A model generated the notes under the pieces. That model saw nothing but the letters and a program-made list of their open reading frames with translations. It did no database searches and had not been told where the DNA came from. From Borrelia hermsii DAH (GTDB lineage: Bacteria; Spirochaetota; Spirochaetia; Borreliales; Borreliaceae), in contig NZ_CP073142.1 of assembly GCF_023035675.1 (NCBI RefSeq), positions 1-64,000 of the forward strand: a stretch of DNA of 64,000 nt. The letters are read 5' to 3'. Within the stretch, counting starts at the first letter, position 1; the number at the start of each line of letters is the position of its first letter. The position numbers were made by a program, and so were the translations under genes. Shown one piece after another: positions 17,995-26,506 of this stretch.

Positions 17995-18927
17995 TTGAAA
18001 TACAAGATTTTTATTATATGTATTTTAACAGGTTTGTTTATACCTCTCTTAGCTCTGGTTTCTTGCAACTCAGAACCTGAAAAAACAGAGGGAGTAAAAT
18101 TAAATGCAAACACTATTACCCCTAAGCCTGGCCTACGCAAGCCCAATCCACCTAAGCCTGGCGGCGGGGCAACTGATCCTAGCGGTGGGGCAGCAGCAGG
18201 CAACTCTGGCAGCGGAGCTGCAAACCAACAGGATGAAGCTGCAAAACAGCACATTGTCAATCACTTAACAGCACTTATTGTTCCATCAATAAAAGATAAC
18301 ATAAACATATATAATAGTATAACTTGGAATGAGGCTGCAGAAGCTTATGACATCTCAGGTGCCAATCAATTATTTGATGTAATTGAATATGATAATGCTC
18401 AGAGCCAAAAAACAAAATACAATGGTAATGATGATGAGAGTAAAACAACTAGACGAGAAATGTATCTAGGCTTTGGTTATATTGCACTCGACATTCAAGC
18501 TTTTGGGGCACTTGCAAACAAAATGATAGCAGCTAAAAATGCACAAATGAAAACCGATCTTGAAAATATGGTGGATAAGATAAGAGAATATGGTACAGCT
18601 TACTACTTAACAGCATTCAATACGCTAATTAAAAAACAAGATAAGCTTATGAAGCTGGATCTAAGTGATTTACAAACACTGAAAGTAAAGTTTGATGAAG
18701 TTAACTCAACAGATAACAAGATTTACTCAGCATTTGCAAATTCAATCGAAGAGGATTACAATAAGAACATAGAAATTGGTACCGCTAAACATACACTTCA
18801 AGATAATGCTACCGCTGAGGAAATACAAAAGTACCTAAAAGACAAATTCACTCCGGTCAAACCCGACTTCGATAAAATCATAAAGGAAGCTACCGATGTT
18901 GCTGGTATCTTAAATAAGATTCAATAA
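17995..18927 (+). CDS. PFam54-type lipoprotein with short Gly/Pro stalk
   Basis: 310 residues, Cys24, TTG start. The linker (about residues 40-78) reads PKPGLRKPNPPKPGGGATDP then SGGAAAGNSGSGAANQQ. The segment EAAKQHIVNHLTALIVPSIK to YDISGANQLFDVIEYDNAQS is practically identical to the 15764 gene, while the downstream LDIQAFGALANKMIAAKNAQ is shared with the 20306 gene. That patchwork is expected from gene conversion. Confidence 0.65.
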   Translation: MKYKIFIICILTGLFIPLLALVSCNSEPEKTEGVKLNANTITPKPGLRKPNPPKPGGGATDPSGGAAAGNSGSGAANQQDEAAKQHIVNHLTALIVPSIKDNINIYNSITWNEAAEAYDISGANQLFDVIEYDNAQSQKTKYNGNDDESKTTRREMYLGFGYIALDIQAFGALANKMIAAKNAQMKTDLENMVDKIREYGTAYYLTAFNTLIKKQDKLMKLDLSDLQTLKVKFDEVNSTDNKIYSAFANSIEEDYNKNIEIGTAKHTLQDNATAEEIQKYLKDKFTPVKPDFDKIIKEATDVAGILNKIQ

Positions 18928-18982
18928 GATATCAATATCGGTTATAAATCTATTACATAATAAATTTGTTATTAAATTTTGT

Positions 18983-19015
18983 AATAAGGAGAAACATTTT
19001 CTCCTTATTCTTTTT
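18983..19015 (+). terminator. Intrinsic terminator, array type
   Basis: AATAAGGAGAAA hairpin with CTCCTTATT, then CTTTTT. Confidence 0.7.
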
Positions 19016-19138
19016 GCATTCTTATATTATCTTGATATTTAAATTGAACAAATATTATTTTATAATAACTATTATTTATTAATATAATTACTAATAATAT
19101 TAATATATTTGTTTAATCTTGAAAACAAGGAGAATATT

Positions 19139-20092
19139 TTGAAATACAAGATCTTTATTATATGCACTCTAACAGGTTTGTTTCTACCTCTCTTAGCTCT
19201 GGTTTCTTGCAACTCAGAACATGAAAAAACAGAAATAGTAAAATTAGGAGCAAAATTAAATGCAAACACTCTTACACCTAATCCTGGCAAGACTGATCCA
19301 CTAAAGCCTGATAATCCTGGCGGAGGGGCAACTGATCCTAACGGTGGGGCAGCAGCAGGCAATTCTGGCAGCAGAGCTGCAAACCAACAGGATGAAGCTA
19401 AAAAACAGAGTATTATCGATTACTTAATAGCACTTATTAATCAAGGGATAAAAGACAACATAAACACACATAATGATACAACTTGGAATGAGGCTGCAGG
19501 AGGATACAACATTCAAGCTTCCAATCAATTATTTGGTGTAATTCAGTATACTGATGCTCAGAAGCAGCAAAAACTCTATAACCTTCAGGATAATGAGAGC
19601 AAAACAGCTAGACGAGAAATGTACCTGGGCTTTGATTATTTTCCACCATACATTGAAGCTTTTGGGAAACTTGCAAATAAAATGGTATCAACTCAAAATG
19701 TACAAATGAAAACCGATCTCGAAAATATGGTGGATAAGATAAGAGAATATGGTACAGCTTACTACTTAACAGCATTCAATACGCTAATTAAAAAACAAGA
19801 TAAGCTTATGGGGCTGGACCTAGGTGATTTACAAACACTGAAAGAAAAATTTAATGAAATTAATTTAGCAAATACCGAGATTTCCCATGAATTCACATAT
19901 CTAATCTACTATAATTACGATAAGAATATAGAAGTTGGTACCGCTGACCCTAAACATCAACTTCAAACTACTGCTACCGCTGAGGAAATACAAGATTATC
20001 TAAAAGACAGATTCAATTCAGCTGAATCCGACTTCGATGCAATCATAAAGGAAGCTACCGATATTGCCAACATCTTAAATAAGATTCAATAA
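19139..20092 (+). CDS. PFam54-type lipoprotein with short Gly/Pro stalk
   Basis: 317 residues, Cys24 (LALVSCNSE), TTG start behind AACAAGGAGAATATT. Its linker carries PNPGKTDPLKPDNPGGGATD and GGAAAGNSGSRAANQQ. The core switches type: instead of YDISGANQLFDVIEYDNAQS it has YNIQASNQLFGVIQYTDAQK, shared with the 20306, 21397, 22763 and 24806 genes. The C-terminal block is GTADPKHQLQTTATAEEIQD rather than GTAKHTLQDNATAEEIQ. It is thus the first member with the second allele type at both variable blocks. Confidence 0.65.
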   Translation: MKYKIFIICTLTGLFLPLLALVSCNSEHEKTEIVKLGAKLNANTLTPNPGKTDPLKPDNPGGGATDPNGGAAAGNSGSRAANQQDEAKKQSIIDYLIALINQGIKDNINTHNDTTWNEAAGGYNIQASNQLFGVIQYTDAQKQQKLYNLQDNESKTARREMYLGFDYFPPYIEAFGKLANKMVSTQNVQMKTDLENMVDKIREYGTAYYLTAFNTLIKKQDKLMGLDLGDLQTLKEKFNEINLANTEISHEFTYLIYYNYDKNIEVGTADPKHQLQTTATAEEIQDYLKDRFNSAESDFDAIIKEATDIANILNKIQ

Positions 20093-20147
20093 GATATAAA
20101 CATCGGTTATAAATCTATTACATAATAAATTTGTTATTAAATTTTGT

Positions 20148-20182
20148 AATAAGGAGAAACATTTTTCTCCTTATTCTTTTTT
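20148..20182 (+). terminator. Intrinsic terminator, array type
   Basis: Perfect 12-bp stem AATAAGGAGAAA / TTTCTCCTTATT with CATT loop, then CTTTTTT. Confidence 0.75.
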
Positions 20183-20305
20183 GCATTCTTATATTATCTT
20201 GATATTTAAATTAAACAAATATTATTTTATAATAACTATAATATAGTAATACTATTGCTAATAATATTAATATATTTGTTTAATCTTGAAAATAAGGAGA
20301 ATATT

Positions 20306-21166
20306 TTGAAATACAAGATTTTTATTATATGCATTTTAACAGGTTTGTTTTTACCACTTTTAGCTCTGATTTCTTGCAACTCAGAACCTGAAAAAACGGA
20401 GGGAGTAAAATTAGGAGCAAAATTAAATGCAAACACTCTTATGCCAAAGCCTGGCAGAATTGCAGACCAACAGGATGAAGCTAAAAAACAGCTTATTATC
20501 AATGACTTAATAGCATTTATTATTCCAATAATAAAAGACAACATAGACACACATAATGATACAACTTGGGATGAGGATGCGCAAGGATACAACATTAAAG
20601 CTTCCAATCAATTATTTGGCGTAATTCAGCATACTGATGCTCAGGGCAATAAAAAACTCTATAACGCTCAGGATGATGGAAGTAAAACAGCTAGACGAGA
20701 AATGTACCTAGGCTTTGATTATAAGAAAAACTACATTAAAGCTTTTGGGGCACTTGCAAACAAAATGATAGCAGCTAAAAATGCACAAATGAAAACCGAT
20801 CTCGAAAATATGGTGGATAAGATAAGAGAATATGCTAGAGCTTACTATTTAACAGCATTCAATACGCTAATTAAAAAAAAAGATAAGCTCTTGAAGTTGG
20901 ATCTAAGTGATCTACAAACACTGAAAGCAAAGTTTTGGGGAATGTCATCCACATATCGCGATATTTCATTTCACTTATCTTCAATCTACAATGATTACGA
21001 TAAGGACATAAAAGTTGGTACCGCTAAACATCAACTTCAAACTACTGCTACCGCTGAGGAAATACAAAAGTACCTAAAAGACAAATTCAAGCCAATTGAA
21101 GCCTACTTCAATACAATTATAAATACAGCTCCCAGGGCTACCGGTATCTTAAATAAGATTCAATAA
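20306..21166 (+). CDS. PFam54-type surface lipoprotein, short linker
   Basis: 286 residues, Cys24 (LALISCNSE), TTG start. The linker is cut to PKPGRIADQQDEAKKQ. Core: YNIKASNQLFGVIQHTDAQG, RREMYLGFDYKKNYIKAFGA and GTAKHQLQTTATAEEIQKYL. The last block is a hybrid of the two C-terminal types seen in neighbours. The middle FWGMSSTYRDISFHLSSIYN is private to this gene and is where members differ most. Confidence 0.65.
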   Translation: MKYKIFIICILTGLFLPLLALISCNSEPEKTEGVKLGAKLNANTLMPKPGRIADQQDEAKKQLIINDLIAFIIPIIKDNIDTHNDTTWDEDAQGYNIKASNQLFGVIQHTDAQGNKKLYNAQDDGSKTARREMYLGFDYKKNYIKAFGALANKMIAAKNAQMKTDLENMVDKIREYARAYYLTAFNTLIKKKDKLLKLDLSDLQTLKAKFWGMSSTYRDISFHLSSIYNDYDKDIKVGTAKHQLQTTATAEEIQKYLKDKFKPIEAYFNTIINTAPRATGILNKIQ

Positions 21167-21221
21167 GATATAAACATCGGTTATAAATCTATTACATAAT
21201 AAATTTGTTATTAAATTTTGT

Positions 21222-21256
21222 AATAAGGAGAAACATTTTTCTCCTTATGCTTTTTT
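21222..21256 (+). terminator. Intrinsic terminator, array type
   Basis: AATAAGGAGAAA / TTTCTCCTTAT hairpin, then GCTTTTTT. Confidence 0.7.
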
Positions 21257-21396
21257 GCGGCCTTATATTATCTTGCTAATTAAATTAAATAAATATATAT
21301 TAGCTTATAATAACTATTATATATTAATACTATTGCTAACAATATTAATAAATATATTCAATAAATTTGTTTAATCTTGAAAATAAGGAGAATATT

Positions 21397-22533
21397 TTGA
21401 AATACAAGATTTTTATTATATTCATTTTAACAGGTTTGCTTCTACCGCTCTTAGCTCTGGTTTCTTGCAACTCAGAACCTGAAAAAACAGAGGGAGTAAA
21501 ATTAGGAGCAAAATTAAATGCAAACACTCCTACACCTAAGCCTGGTGGACTAACTGGTGGTGGGCTACGCAAGCTCGATCCACCACCAAAGCCTGGCGGC
21601 GGAGCAACTGATCCTGGCAACAGTGCAGGTAATCATCCTGGCGGCGGAGCAACTGATCCTGGCAGCGGTGCGGGCAATCATCCTGGCGGCGGAGCAACTG
21701 ATCCTGGCGGAGGGGCAACTACTGGTCCTAGCGGAGGGGCAACTAGTCCTGGCGGCGGAGCAACTGATCCTAACGGTGGGGCAACTGATCCTGGCAGCGG
21801 TGCGGGCAATCATCCTGGCGGAGGTGCAGACCAACAGGATGAAGCTGAAAAACAGGATATTATTGATTACTTCACAAAACTTATGCATCAAGGAATAAAA
21901 AAAAGCATAAGCATACATAATGATACAACTTGGAGTGAAGTTGGAGAAAGTTACAACCTTCAAACTTCCGCTCAATTCTTCGGTGTAATTCAGTATACTG
22001 ATGCTAAAAAACAGAAAAAACTTTATAATACTCAGGATGATGAGAGTAAAACAGCTAGACGCGAAATGTACCTGGCCTTTGAATATTTGCTACCATACAT
22101 TGAAGCTTTTGGAGCACTTGCAAACAAAATGGCAGCAGCTCAAAATGTACAAATGAAAACCGAGCTTACAAATATGGTGAAGAAGATAAGACAATATGCT
22201 AGGGCTTTCTACTTAACAGCATGCAATCCGCTAATTAAAAAACAAGACAAGCTTATGGAGCTGGACCTAAGTGATTTACAAACACTTAAAGCAAAGGTTG
22301 GAGCAATTAATACAGAATATAAAAATATTAATTTCTTATTTATAAATTCAATCTATAATGATTATTATAATAACATAGAAATTGGTACCGCTAAACATAC
22401 ACTTCAAGATAATGCTACCGCTGAGGAAATACAAGCTTATCTAAACGGCAAATTCACTTCAGTTGAATCCGAATTCAATACAGTCATAAAGGAAGCTCCC
22501 GATGTTGCCGGTATCTTAAATAAAATTCAATAA
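21397..22533 (+). CDS. PFam54-type lipoprotein with Gly-rich repeat stalk
   Basis: 378 residues, Cys24, TTG start. Residues about 48-145 form a repeat stalk made of GGGATDPG, GGGATTGPS, and GSGAGNHP units. Its DNA is far richer in G and C than anything around it. The core follows at about 150 (YNLQTSAQFFGVIQYTDAKK, RREMYLAFEYLLPYIEAFGA, GTAKHTLQDNATAEEIQAYL). The stalk should be flexible and uncharged, lifting the helical core from the membrane. It is a shorter version of the stalk in the next gene. Confidence 0.65.
   Translation: MKYKIFIIFILTGLLLPLLALVSCNSEPEKTEGVKLGAKLNANTPTPKPGGLTGGGLRKLDPPPKPGGGATDPGNSAGNHPGGGATDPGSGAGNHPGGGATDPGGGATTGPSGGATSPGGGATDPNGGATDPGSGAGNHPGGGADQQDEAEKQDIIDYFTKLMHQGIKKSISIHNDTTWSEVGESYNLQTSAQFFGVIQYTDAKKQKKLYNTQDDESKTARREMYLAFEYLLPYIEAFGALANKMAAAQNVQMKTELTNMVKKIRQYARAFYLTACNPLIKKQDKLMELDLSDLQTLKAKVGAINTEYKNINFLFINSIYNDYYNNIEIGTAKHTLQDNATAEEIQAYLNGKFTSVESEFNTVIKEAPDVAGILNKIQ
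21540..21832 (+). repeat. GC-rich tandem repeat encoding the Gly-rich stalk
   Basis: Imperfect 24- and 27-bp units built on GGCGGCGGAGCAACTGATCCT and GGCGGAGGGGCAACTACTGGT, coding residues about 48-145 of the 21397 gene. Confidence 0.8.
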
Positions 22534-22588
22534 GATATAAATATCGGTTATAAATCTATTACATAATAAATTTGTTATTAAATTTTGT

Positions 22589-22622
22589 AATAAGGAGAAA
22601 CATTTTTCTCCTTATGCTTTTT
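22589..22622 (+). terminator. Intrinsic terminator, array type
   Basis: AATAAGGAGAAA / TTTCTCCTTAT hairpin followed by GCTTTTT. Confidence 0.7.
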
Positions 22623-22762
22623 GCAGCCTTATATTATCTTGCTAATTAAATTAAATAAATATATATTAGTTTATAATAACTATTATATATTAATACTATT
22701 GCTAACAATATTAATAAATATATTCAATATATTTGTTTAATCTTGAAAATAAGGAGAATATT

Positions 22763-24574
22763 TTGAAATACAAGATTTTTATTATATTCATTTTAGCAGG
22801 TTTGCTTCTACCGCTCTTAGCTCTGGTTTCTTGCAACTCAGAACCTGAAAAAACAGAAATAGTAAAATTAGGAGCAAAATTAAAGGCAAACACTCCTACA
22901 CCTAAGCCTGGTGGACTAACTGGTGGTGGGCTACGCAAGCACGATCCACCACCAAAGCCTGGCGGCGGAGCAACTGATCCTGGCGGAGGGGCAACTACTG
23001 GTCCTAGCGGAGGCGCAACTGATCCTGGCGGAGGAGCAACTGATCCTGGCAGCGGCGCGGGCAATCATCCTGGCGGAGGCGCAACTGATCCTGGCGGAGG
23101 GGCAACTGATCCTGGCAGCGGCGCGGGCAATCATCCTGGCGGAGGCGCAACTGATCCTGACGGAGGGGCAACTACTGGTCCTAGCGGAGGGGCAACTACT
23201 AGTCCTGGCGGAGGGGCAACTAGTCCTGGCGGCGGAGCAACTACTGGTCCTAGCGGAGGGGCAACTAGTCCTGGCGGCGGAGCAACTACTGGTCCTAGCG
23301 GAGGGGCAACTAGTCCTGGCGGCGGAGCAACTACTGGTCCTAGCGGAGGGGCAACTAGTCCTGGCGGCGGAGCAACTACTAGTCCTGGCGGAGGGGCAAC
23401 TAGTCCTGGCGGCGGAGCAACTACTAGTCCTAGCGGAGGGGCAACTACTAGTCCTGGCGGAGGGGCAACTAGTCCTGGCGGCGGTGCGGGCAATCATCCT
23501 GGCGGCGGAGCAACTACTGGTCCTAGCGGAGGGGCAACTAGTCCTGGCGGCGGAGCAACTGATCCTAACGGTGGGGCAACTGATCCTGGCAACAGTGCAG
23601 GTAATCATCCTGGCGGAGGGGCAACTAGTCCTGGCGGCGGAGCAACTACTGGTCCTAGCGGTGGGGCAACTAGTCCTGGCGGCGGAGCAACTACTGGTCC
23701 TAGCGGAGGGGCAACTAGTCCTGGCGGCGGAGCAACTGATCCTGGCAGCAGTGCGGGTAATCATCCTGGCGGCTGGGTAACTAGTCCTGGCGGCGGAGCA
23801 ACTGATCCTGGCAGCAGTGCGGGTAATCATCCTGGCGGCTGGGTAACTGGTCCTGTCGGCGGAGCTGCAGACCAACAGGATGAAGCTGCAAAACAGAATA
23901 CTATCGATTACTTAATAAGCTTTATTATTCCAGCAATAAAAACCAAAATAAACATACATAATGATGCAACTTGGAATGAGGGCGGAGAAGATTATAACAT
24001 CTCAGGAGCCAATCAATTCTTCGGCGCAATTCAGTATACTGATGCTCAGAAGCAGCCAAAACTTTATAATACTCAGGATGATGAGAGTAAAACAGCTAGA
24101 CGCGAAATGTACCTAGGTTTTGGTTATTCTCCACCACACATTGAAGCTTTTGGGAAACTTGCCAACAAAATGGTAGCAGCTCAAAATGTACAAATGAAAA
24201 CTGATCTCGAAAATATGGTGGATAAGATAAGAAAATATAGTAAAGCTTACTATTTAACAACATACAATACGCTAAATGACAAACAAGATAAGCTTATGAA
24301 GCTGGCTCTAAGTGATTTACAAATACTGAAAGAAAGGTTTAGTGAAATTGATTCATCAAATAGCGATATTAACTCAAAATTCGTATATTCAATCGCAAAG
24401 GATTGCCATGAGGACATAAAAATTGGTACCGCTAAACATCAACTTAAAACTACTGCTACCGCTGAGGAAATACAAGATTATCTAAAAGACAAATTCGATT
24501 CAGCTGAATCCGACTTCGATAACGCCATAAATACAGCTAATGAGATTGCCGGTATCTTAAATAAGATTCAATAA
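22763..24574 (+). CDS. PFam54-type lipoprotein with a very long Gly-rich repeat stalk
   Basis: 603 residues, more than twice the usual array length; Cys24 (LALVSCNSE); TTG start behind AATAAGGAGAATATT. Residues about 65-370 are an almost uninterrupted low-complexity stalk of GGGATTGPS, GGGATSP, GGGATDP and GSGAGNHP units, with two variant PGGWVTSP/GGWVTGP units near its end. The usual core starts at about 375 (YNISGANQFFGAIQYTDAQK, RREMYLGFGYSPPHIEAFGK, GTAKHQLKTTATAEEIQDYL). Compared with the stalk-less 16953 gene, the entire size difference is the repeat. The reading frame is intact throughout. A flexible uncharged spacer of this length could carry the core beyond other surface proteins; that is inference. 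Confidence 0.7.
   Translation: MKYKIFIIFILAGLLLPLLALVSCNSEPEKTEIVKLGAKLKANTPTPKPGGLTGGGLRKHDPPPKPGGGATDPGGGATTGPSGGATDPGGGATDPGSGAGNHPGGGATDPGGGATDPGSGAGNHPGGGATDPDGGATTGPSGGATTSPGGGATSPGGGATTGPSGGATSPGGGATTGPSGGATSPGGGATTGPSGGATSPGGGATTSPGGGATSPGGGATTSPSGGATTSPGGGATSPGGGAGNHPGGGATTGPSGGATSPGGGATDPNGGATDPGNSAGNHPGGGATSPGGGATTGPSGGATSPGGGATTGPSGGATSPGGGATDPGSSAGNHPGGWVTSPGGGATDPGSSAGNHPGGWVTGPVGGAADQQDEAAKQNTIDYLISFIIPAIKTKINIHNDATWNEGGEDYNISGANQFFGAIQYTDAQKQPKLYNTQDDESKTARREMYLGFGYSPPHIEAFGKLANKMVAAQNVQMKTDLENMVDKIRKYSKAYYLTTYNTLNDKQDKLMKLALSDLQILKERFSEIDSSNSDINSKFVYSIAKDCHEDIKIGTAKHQLKTTATAEEIQDYLKDKFDSAESDFDNAINTANEIAGILNKIQ
22960..23870 (+). repeat. About 0.9-kb GC-rich tandem repeat (24/27-bp units)
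   Basis: Higher-order array of GGCGGCGGAGCAACTACTGG TCCTAGC and GGAGGGGCAACTAGTCCT units, with local blocks repeated exactly several times (23220-23460). Every forward and reverse frame stays open through most of it, so long antisense frames here are artefacts. Confidence 0.85.
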
Positions 24575-24630
24575 GATATCAATATCGGCTATAAATATAT
24601 TACATAATAAATTCTGTAATTAAATTTTGT

Positions 24631-24665
24631 AATAAGGAGAAACATTTTTCTCCTTATTCTTTTTT
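24631..24665 (+). terminator. Intrinsic terminator, array type
   Basis: Perfect 12-bp stem AATAAGGAGAAA / TTTCTCCTTATT, CATT loop, then CTTTTTT. Confidence 0.75.
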
Positions 24666-24805
24666 GCAGCCTTATATTATCTTGCTAATTAAATTAAATA
24701 AATATATATTAGTTTATAATAACTATTATATATTAATACTATTGCTAACAATATTAATAAATATATTCAATAAATTTGTTTAATCTTGAAAATAAGGAGA
24801 ATATT

Positions 24806-25792
24806 TTGAAATACAAGATTTTTATTATATGCACTCTAACAGGTTTGTTTATACCTCTCTTAGCTCTGGTTTCTTGCAACTCAGAACCTGAAAAAACAGA
24901 GGAAGTAAAATTAAATGCAAACACTATTACACCTAAGCCTGGCAAGACTGATCCACTAAAGCCTGGTGGACTAACTGATGGGCTACGCAAGCCTGATAAT
25001 CCTAACGGTGGGGCAACTGATCCTGGCGGTGGGGCAACTGATCCTAACGGTGGGGCAGCAGCAGGCAATTCTGGCAGCGGAGCTGCAAACCAACAGGATG
25101 AAGCTGAAAAACAGCGTATCATCAATACCTTAATAAACTTTATGCATCAAGTAATAAAAGACAAAATAAACTCACATAATAATGCAACTTGGGATGAGGT
25201 CGGAGAAGATTATAACATCTCAGGTGCCAATCAATTATTTGATGTAATTCAGTATACTGATGCTCAGAAGCAGCAAAAACTCTATAATACTCAGGATGAT
25301 GAGAGCAAAGTAGCTAGACGCGAAATGTACCTAGGCCTTGATTATAAGAAAGACTACATTAAAGCTTTTGGGGCACTTGCAAACAAAATGGTAGCAGCTC
25401 AAAATGTACAAATGAAAACCGAGCTTGCAAATATGGTGGACAAGATAAGACAATATGCTAGAGCTTTCTACTTCACAGCATTCAATCCGCTAATTAACAA
25501 AAAGGATAAGCTTATGGAGCTGGATCTAAGTGATATAGAAACACTGGGAATAAAGTTCCAAGCAATTCGTTCAGCATATAGCAATATTTTCTCAAAATTC
25601 GTATATTCAATCTACAGTGATTACGATGAGAACATAGAAATTGGTACCGCTAAACATACACTTCAAGATAATGCTACCGCTGAGGAAATACAAGCTTATC
25701 TAAACGGCAAATTCACTTCAAATGAATCCTACTTCGATAAAATCATAATGGAAGCTACCGATATTGCTGATATCTTAAATAAGATTCAATAA
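24806..25792 (+). CDS. PFam54-type lipoprotein with short Gly/Pro stalk
   Basis: 328 residues, Cys24, TTG start. The linker (about 40-98) mixes the PKPGKTDPLKPGG type of the 19139 gene with NGGATDP/GGGATDP units. The core combines YNISGANQLFDVIQYTDAQK (first half of one allele type joined to the second half of the other), RREMYLGLDYKKDYIKAFGA and GTAKHTLQDNATAEEIQAYL. It closes the closely related subgroup that starts at 14861; the 5' leader changes after it. Confidence 0.65.
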   Translation: MKYKIFIICTLTGLFIPLLALVSCNSEPEKTEEVKLNANTITPKPGKTDPLKPGGLTDGLRKPDNPNGGATDPGGGATDPNGGAAAGNSGSGAANQQDEAEKQRIINTLINFMHQVIKDKINSHNNATWDEVGEDYNISGANQLFDVIQYTDAQKQQKLYNTQDDESKVARREMYLGLDYKKDYIKAFGALANKMVAAQNVQMKTELANMVDKIRQYARAFYFTAFNPLINKKDKLMELDLSDIETLGIKFQAIRSAYSNIFSKFVYSIYSDYDENIEIGTAKHTLQDNATAEEIQAYLNGKFTSNESYFDKIIMEATDIADILNKIQ

Positions 25793-25835
25793 GATATAAA
25801 CACCGGTCATAAATCTATTACATAATAAATTTTGT

Positions 25836-25869
25836 AATAAGGAGAAACATTTTTCTCCTTATTCTTTTT
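25836..25869 (+). terminator. Intrinsic terminator, array type
   Basis: AATAAGGAGAAA / TTTCTCCTTATT hairpin followed by CTTTTT. The AT spacer before it is shorter than in the preceding copies. Confidence 0.7.
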
Positions 25870-25974
25870 GCATTCTTATATTATTTAAATAAAAATTACT
25901 AAATGCCATAAATGCAACCATTTATGCAATATTGCATCCTAACTGAAGGTTACTATTTCTGATATCTTATATGC

Positions 25975-26003
25975 TTGACATATACATTCAACAAACATAT
26001 AAT
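25975..26003 (+). promoter_or_regulatory. Consensus promoter of the truncated gene at 26070
   Basis: TTGACA, 17-nt spacer, TATAAT: a perfect sigma-70 match and the best in the array, yet in front of a truncated gene. Confidence 0.6.
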
Positions 26004-26069
26004 GTCATTTAACTATAATTACTAACTTATTTACCAACTAATGATTATAGCTAAAGCAAGGGGAATATT

Positions 26070-26339
26070 TTGAAACACAATTTTTTTGTTGTATTCATTG
26101 TCATACTCATTTTAATAAGCTTAATTACTTGCAACTCAAACTTAAACAGGGCAGAAATAGACAGAAGAGCACGTCAAGTTCAAGAAGAGATAAGAAAAAA
26201 AGAGGAAAAAGCAAAAAGGAAAACACAAGAAGCAATAAAACAAACATTCATAGAAATACCAGAAGACGAAGTAACAAAACAAGCAAAAGAAAAAAGAAAA
26301 AAACAACTATTAAATGAAATACTAAGAATAAATCCATAG
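26070..26339 (+). CDS. Truncated array lipoprotein: signal peptide plus charged helix
   Basis: 89 residues: signal peptide with Cys21 (SLITCNSN), then a very Lys/Glu/Arg-rich helix (QVQEEIRKKEEKAKRKTQEA) and a stop at 26339. TTG start behind CAAGGGGAATATT. It corresponds to the N-terminal third of the coiled-coil members at 26507 and 27852, without the PFam54 core. The remaining bases to the next promoter (26340-26400) contain no core remnant. It could be a degenerate gene or a genuinely small helical lipoprotein; its perfect promoter argues it is transcribed. Confidence 0.5.
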   Translation: MKHNFFVVFIVILILISLITCNSNLNRAEIDRRARQVQEEIRKKEEKAKRKTQEAIKQTFIEIPEDEVTKQAKEKRKKQLLNEILRINP

Positions 26340-26400
26340 TAATAAGTAAAGAGGATAATTAATGTACCGAAAGACAAACCTGCAAGATTACCTAGCAACC

Positions 26401-26428
26401 TTGATATTAAATCCAATAAATGTATAAT
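26401..26428 (+). promoter_or_regulatory. Array promoter, gene at 26507
   Basis: TTGATA, 16-nt spacer, TATAAT. Confidence 0.55.
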
Positions 26429-26506
26429 GTTATTGTAAGCATTATTAAATAATAACTGTTAATTATAACTATTAATTGATCTGTTTCTACGAGTTGGGGG
26501 AATATT

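Noticed and set aside
22923..23875. Long plus- and minus-strand open frames overlapping the 22763 gene
   Set aside because: They consist only of the Gly-rich repeat read in other frames (LAEGQLVLAAEQ, ARTSCPSARTSS), have no ribosome-binding site, and exist because a 24/27-bp GC-rich unit has no stop in any frame.
14861..25792. vlsE- or Vlp/Vsp-type expression site with silent cassettes
   Set aside because: Nearly all copies have their own promoter, start, signal peptide and terminator, so they are not promoterless archives around one expression site. Sequence motifs fit PFam54, not Vlp or Vsp.
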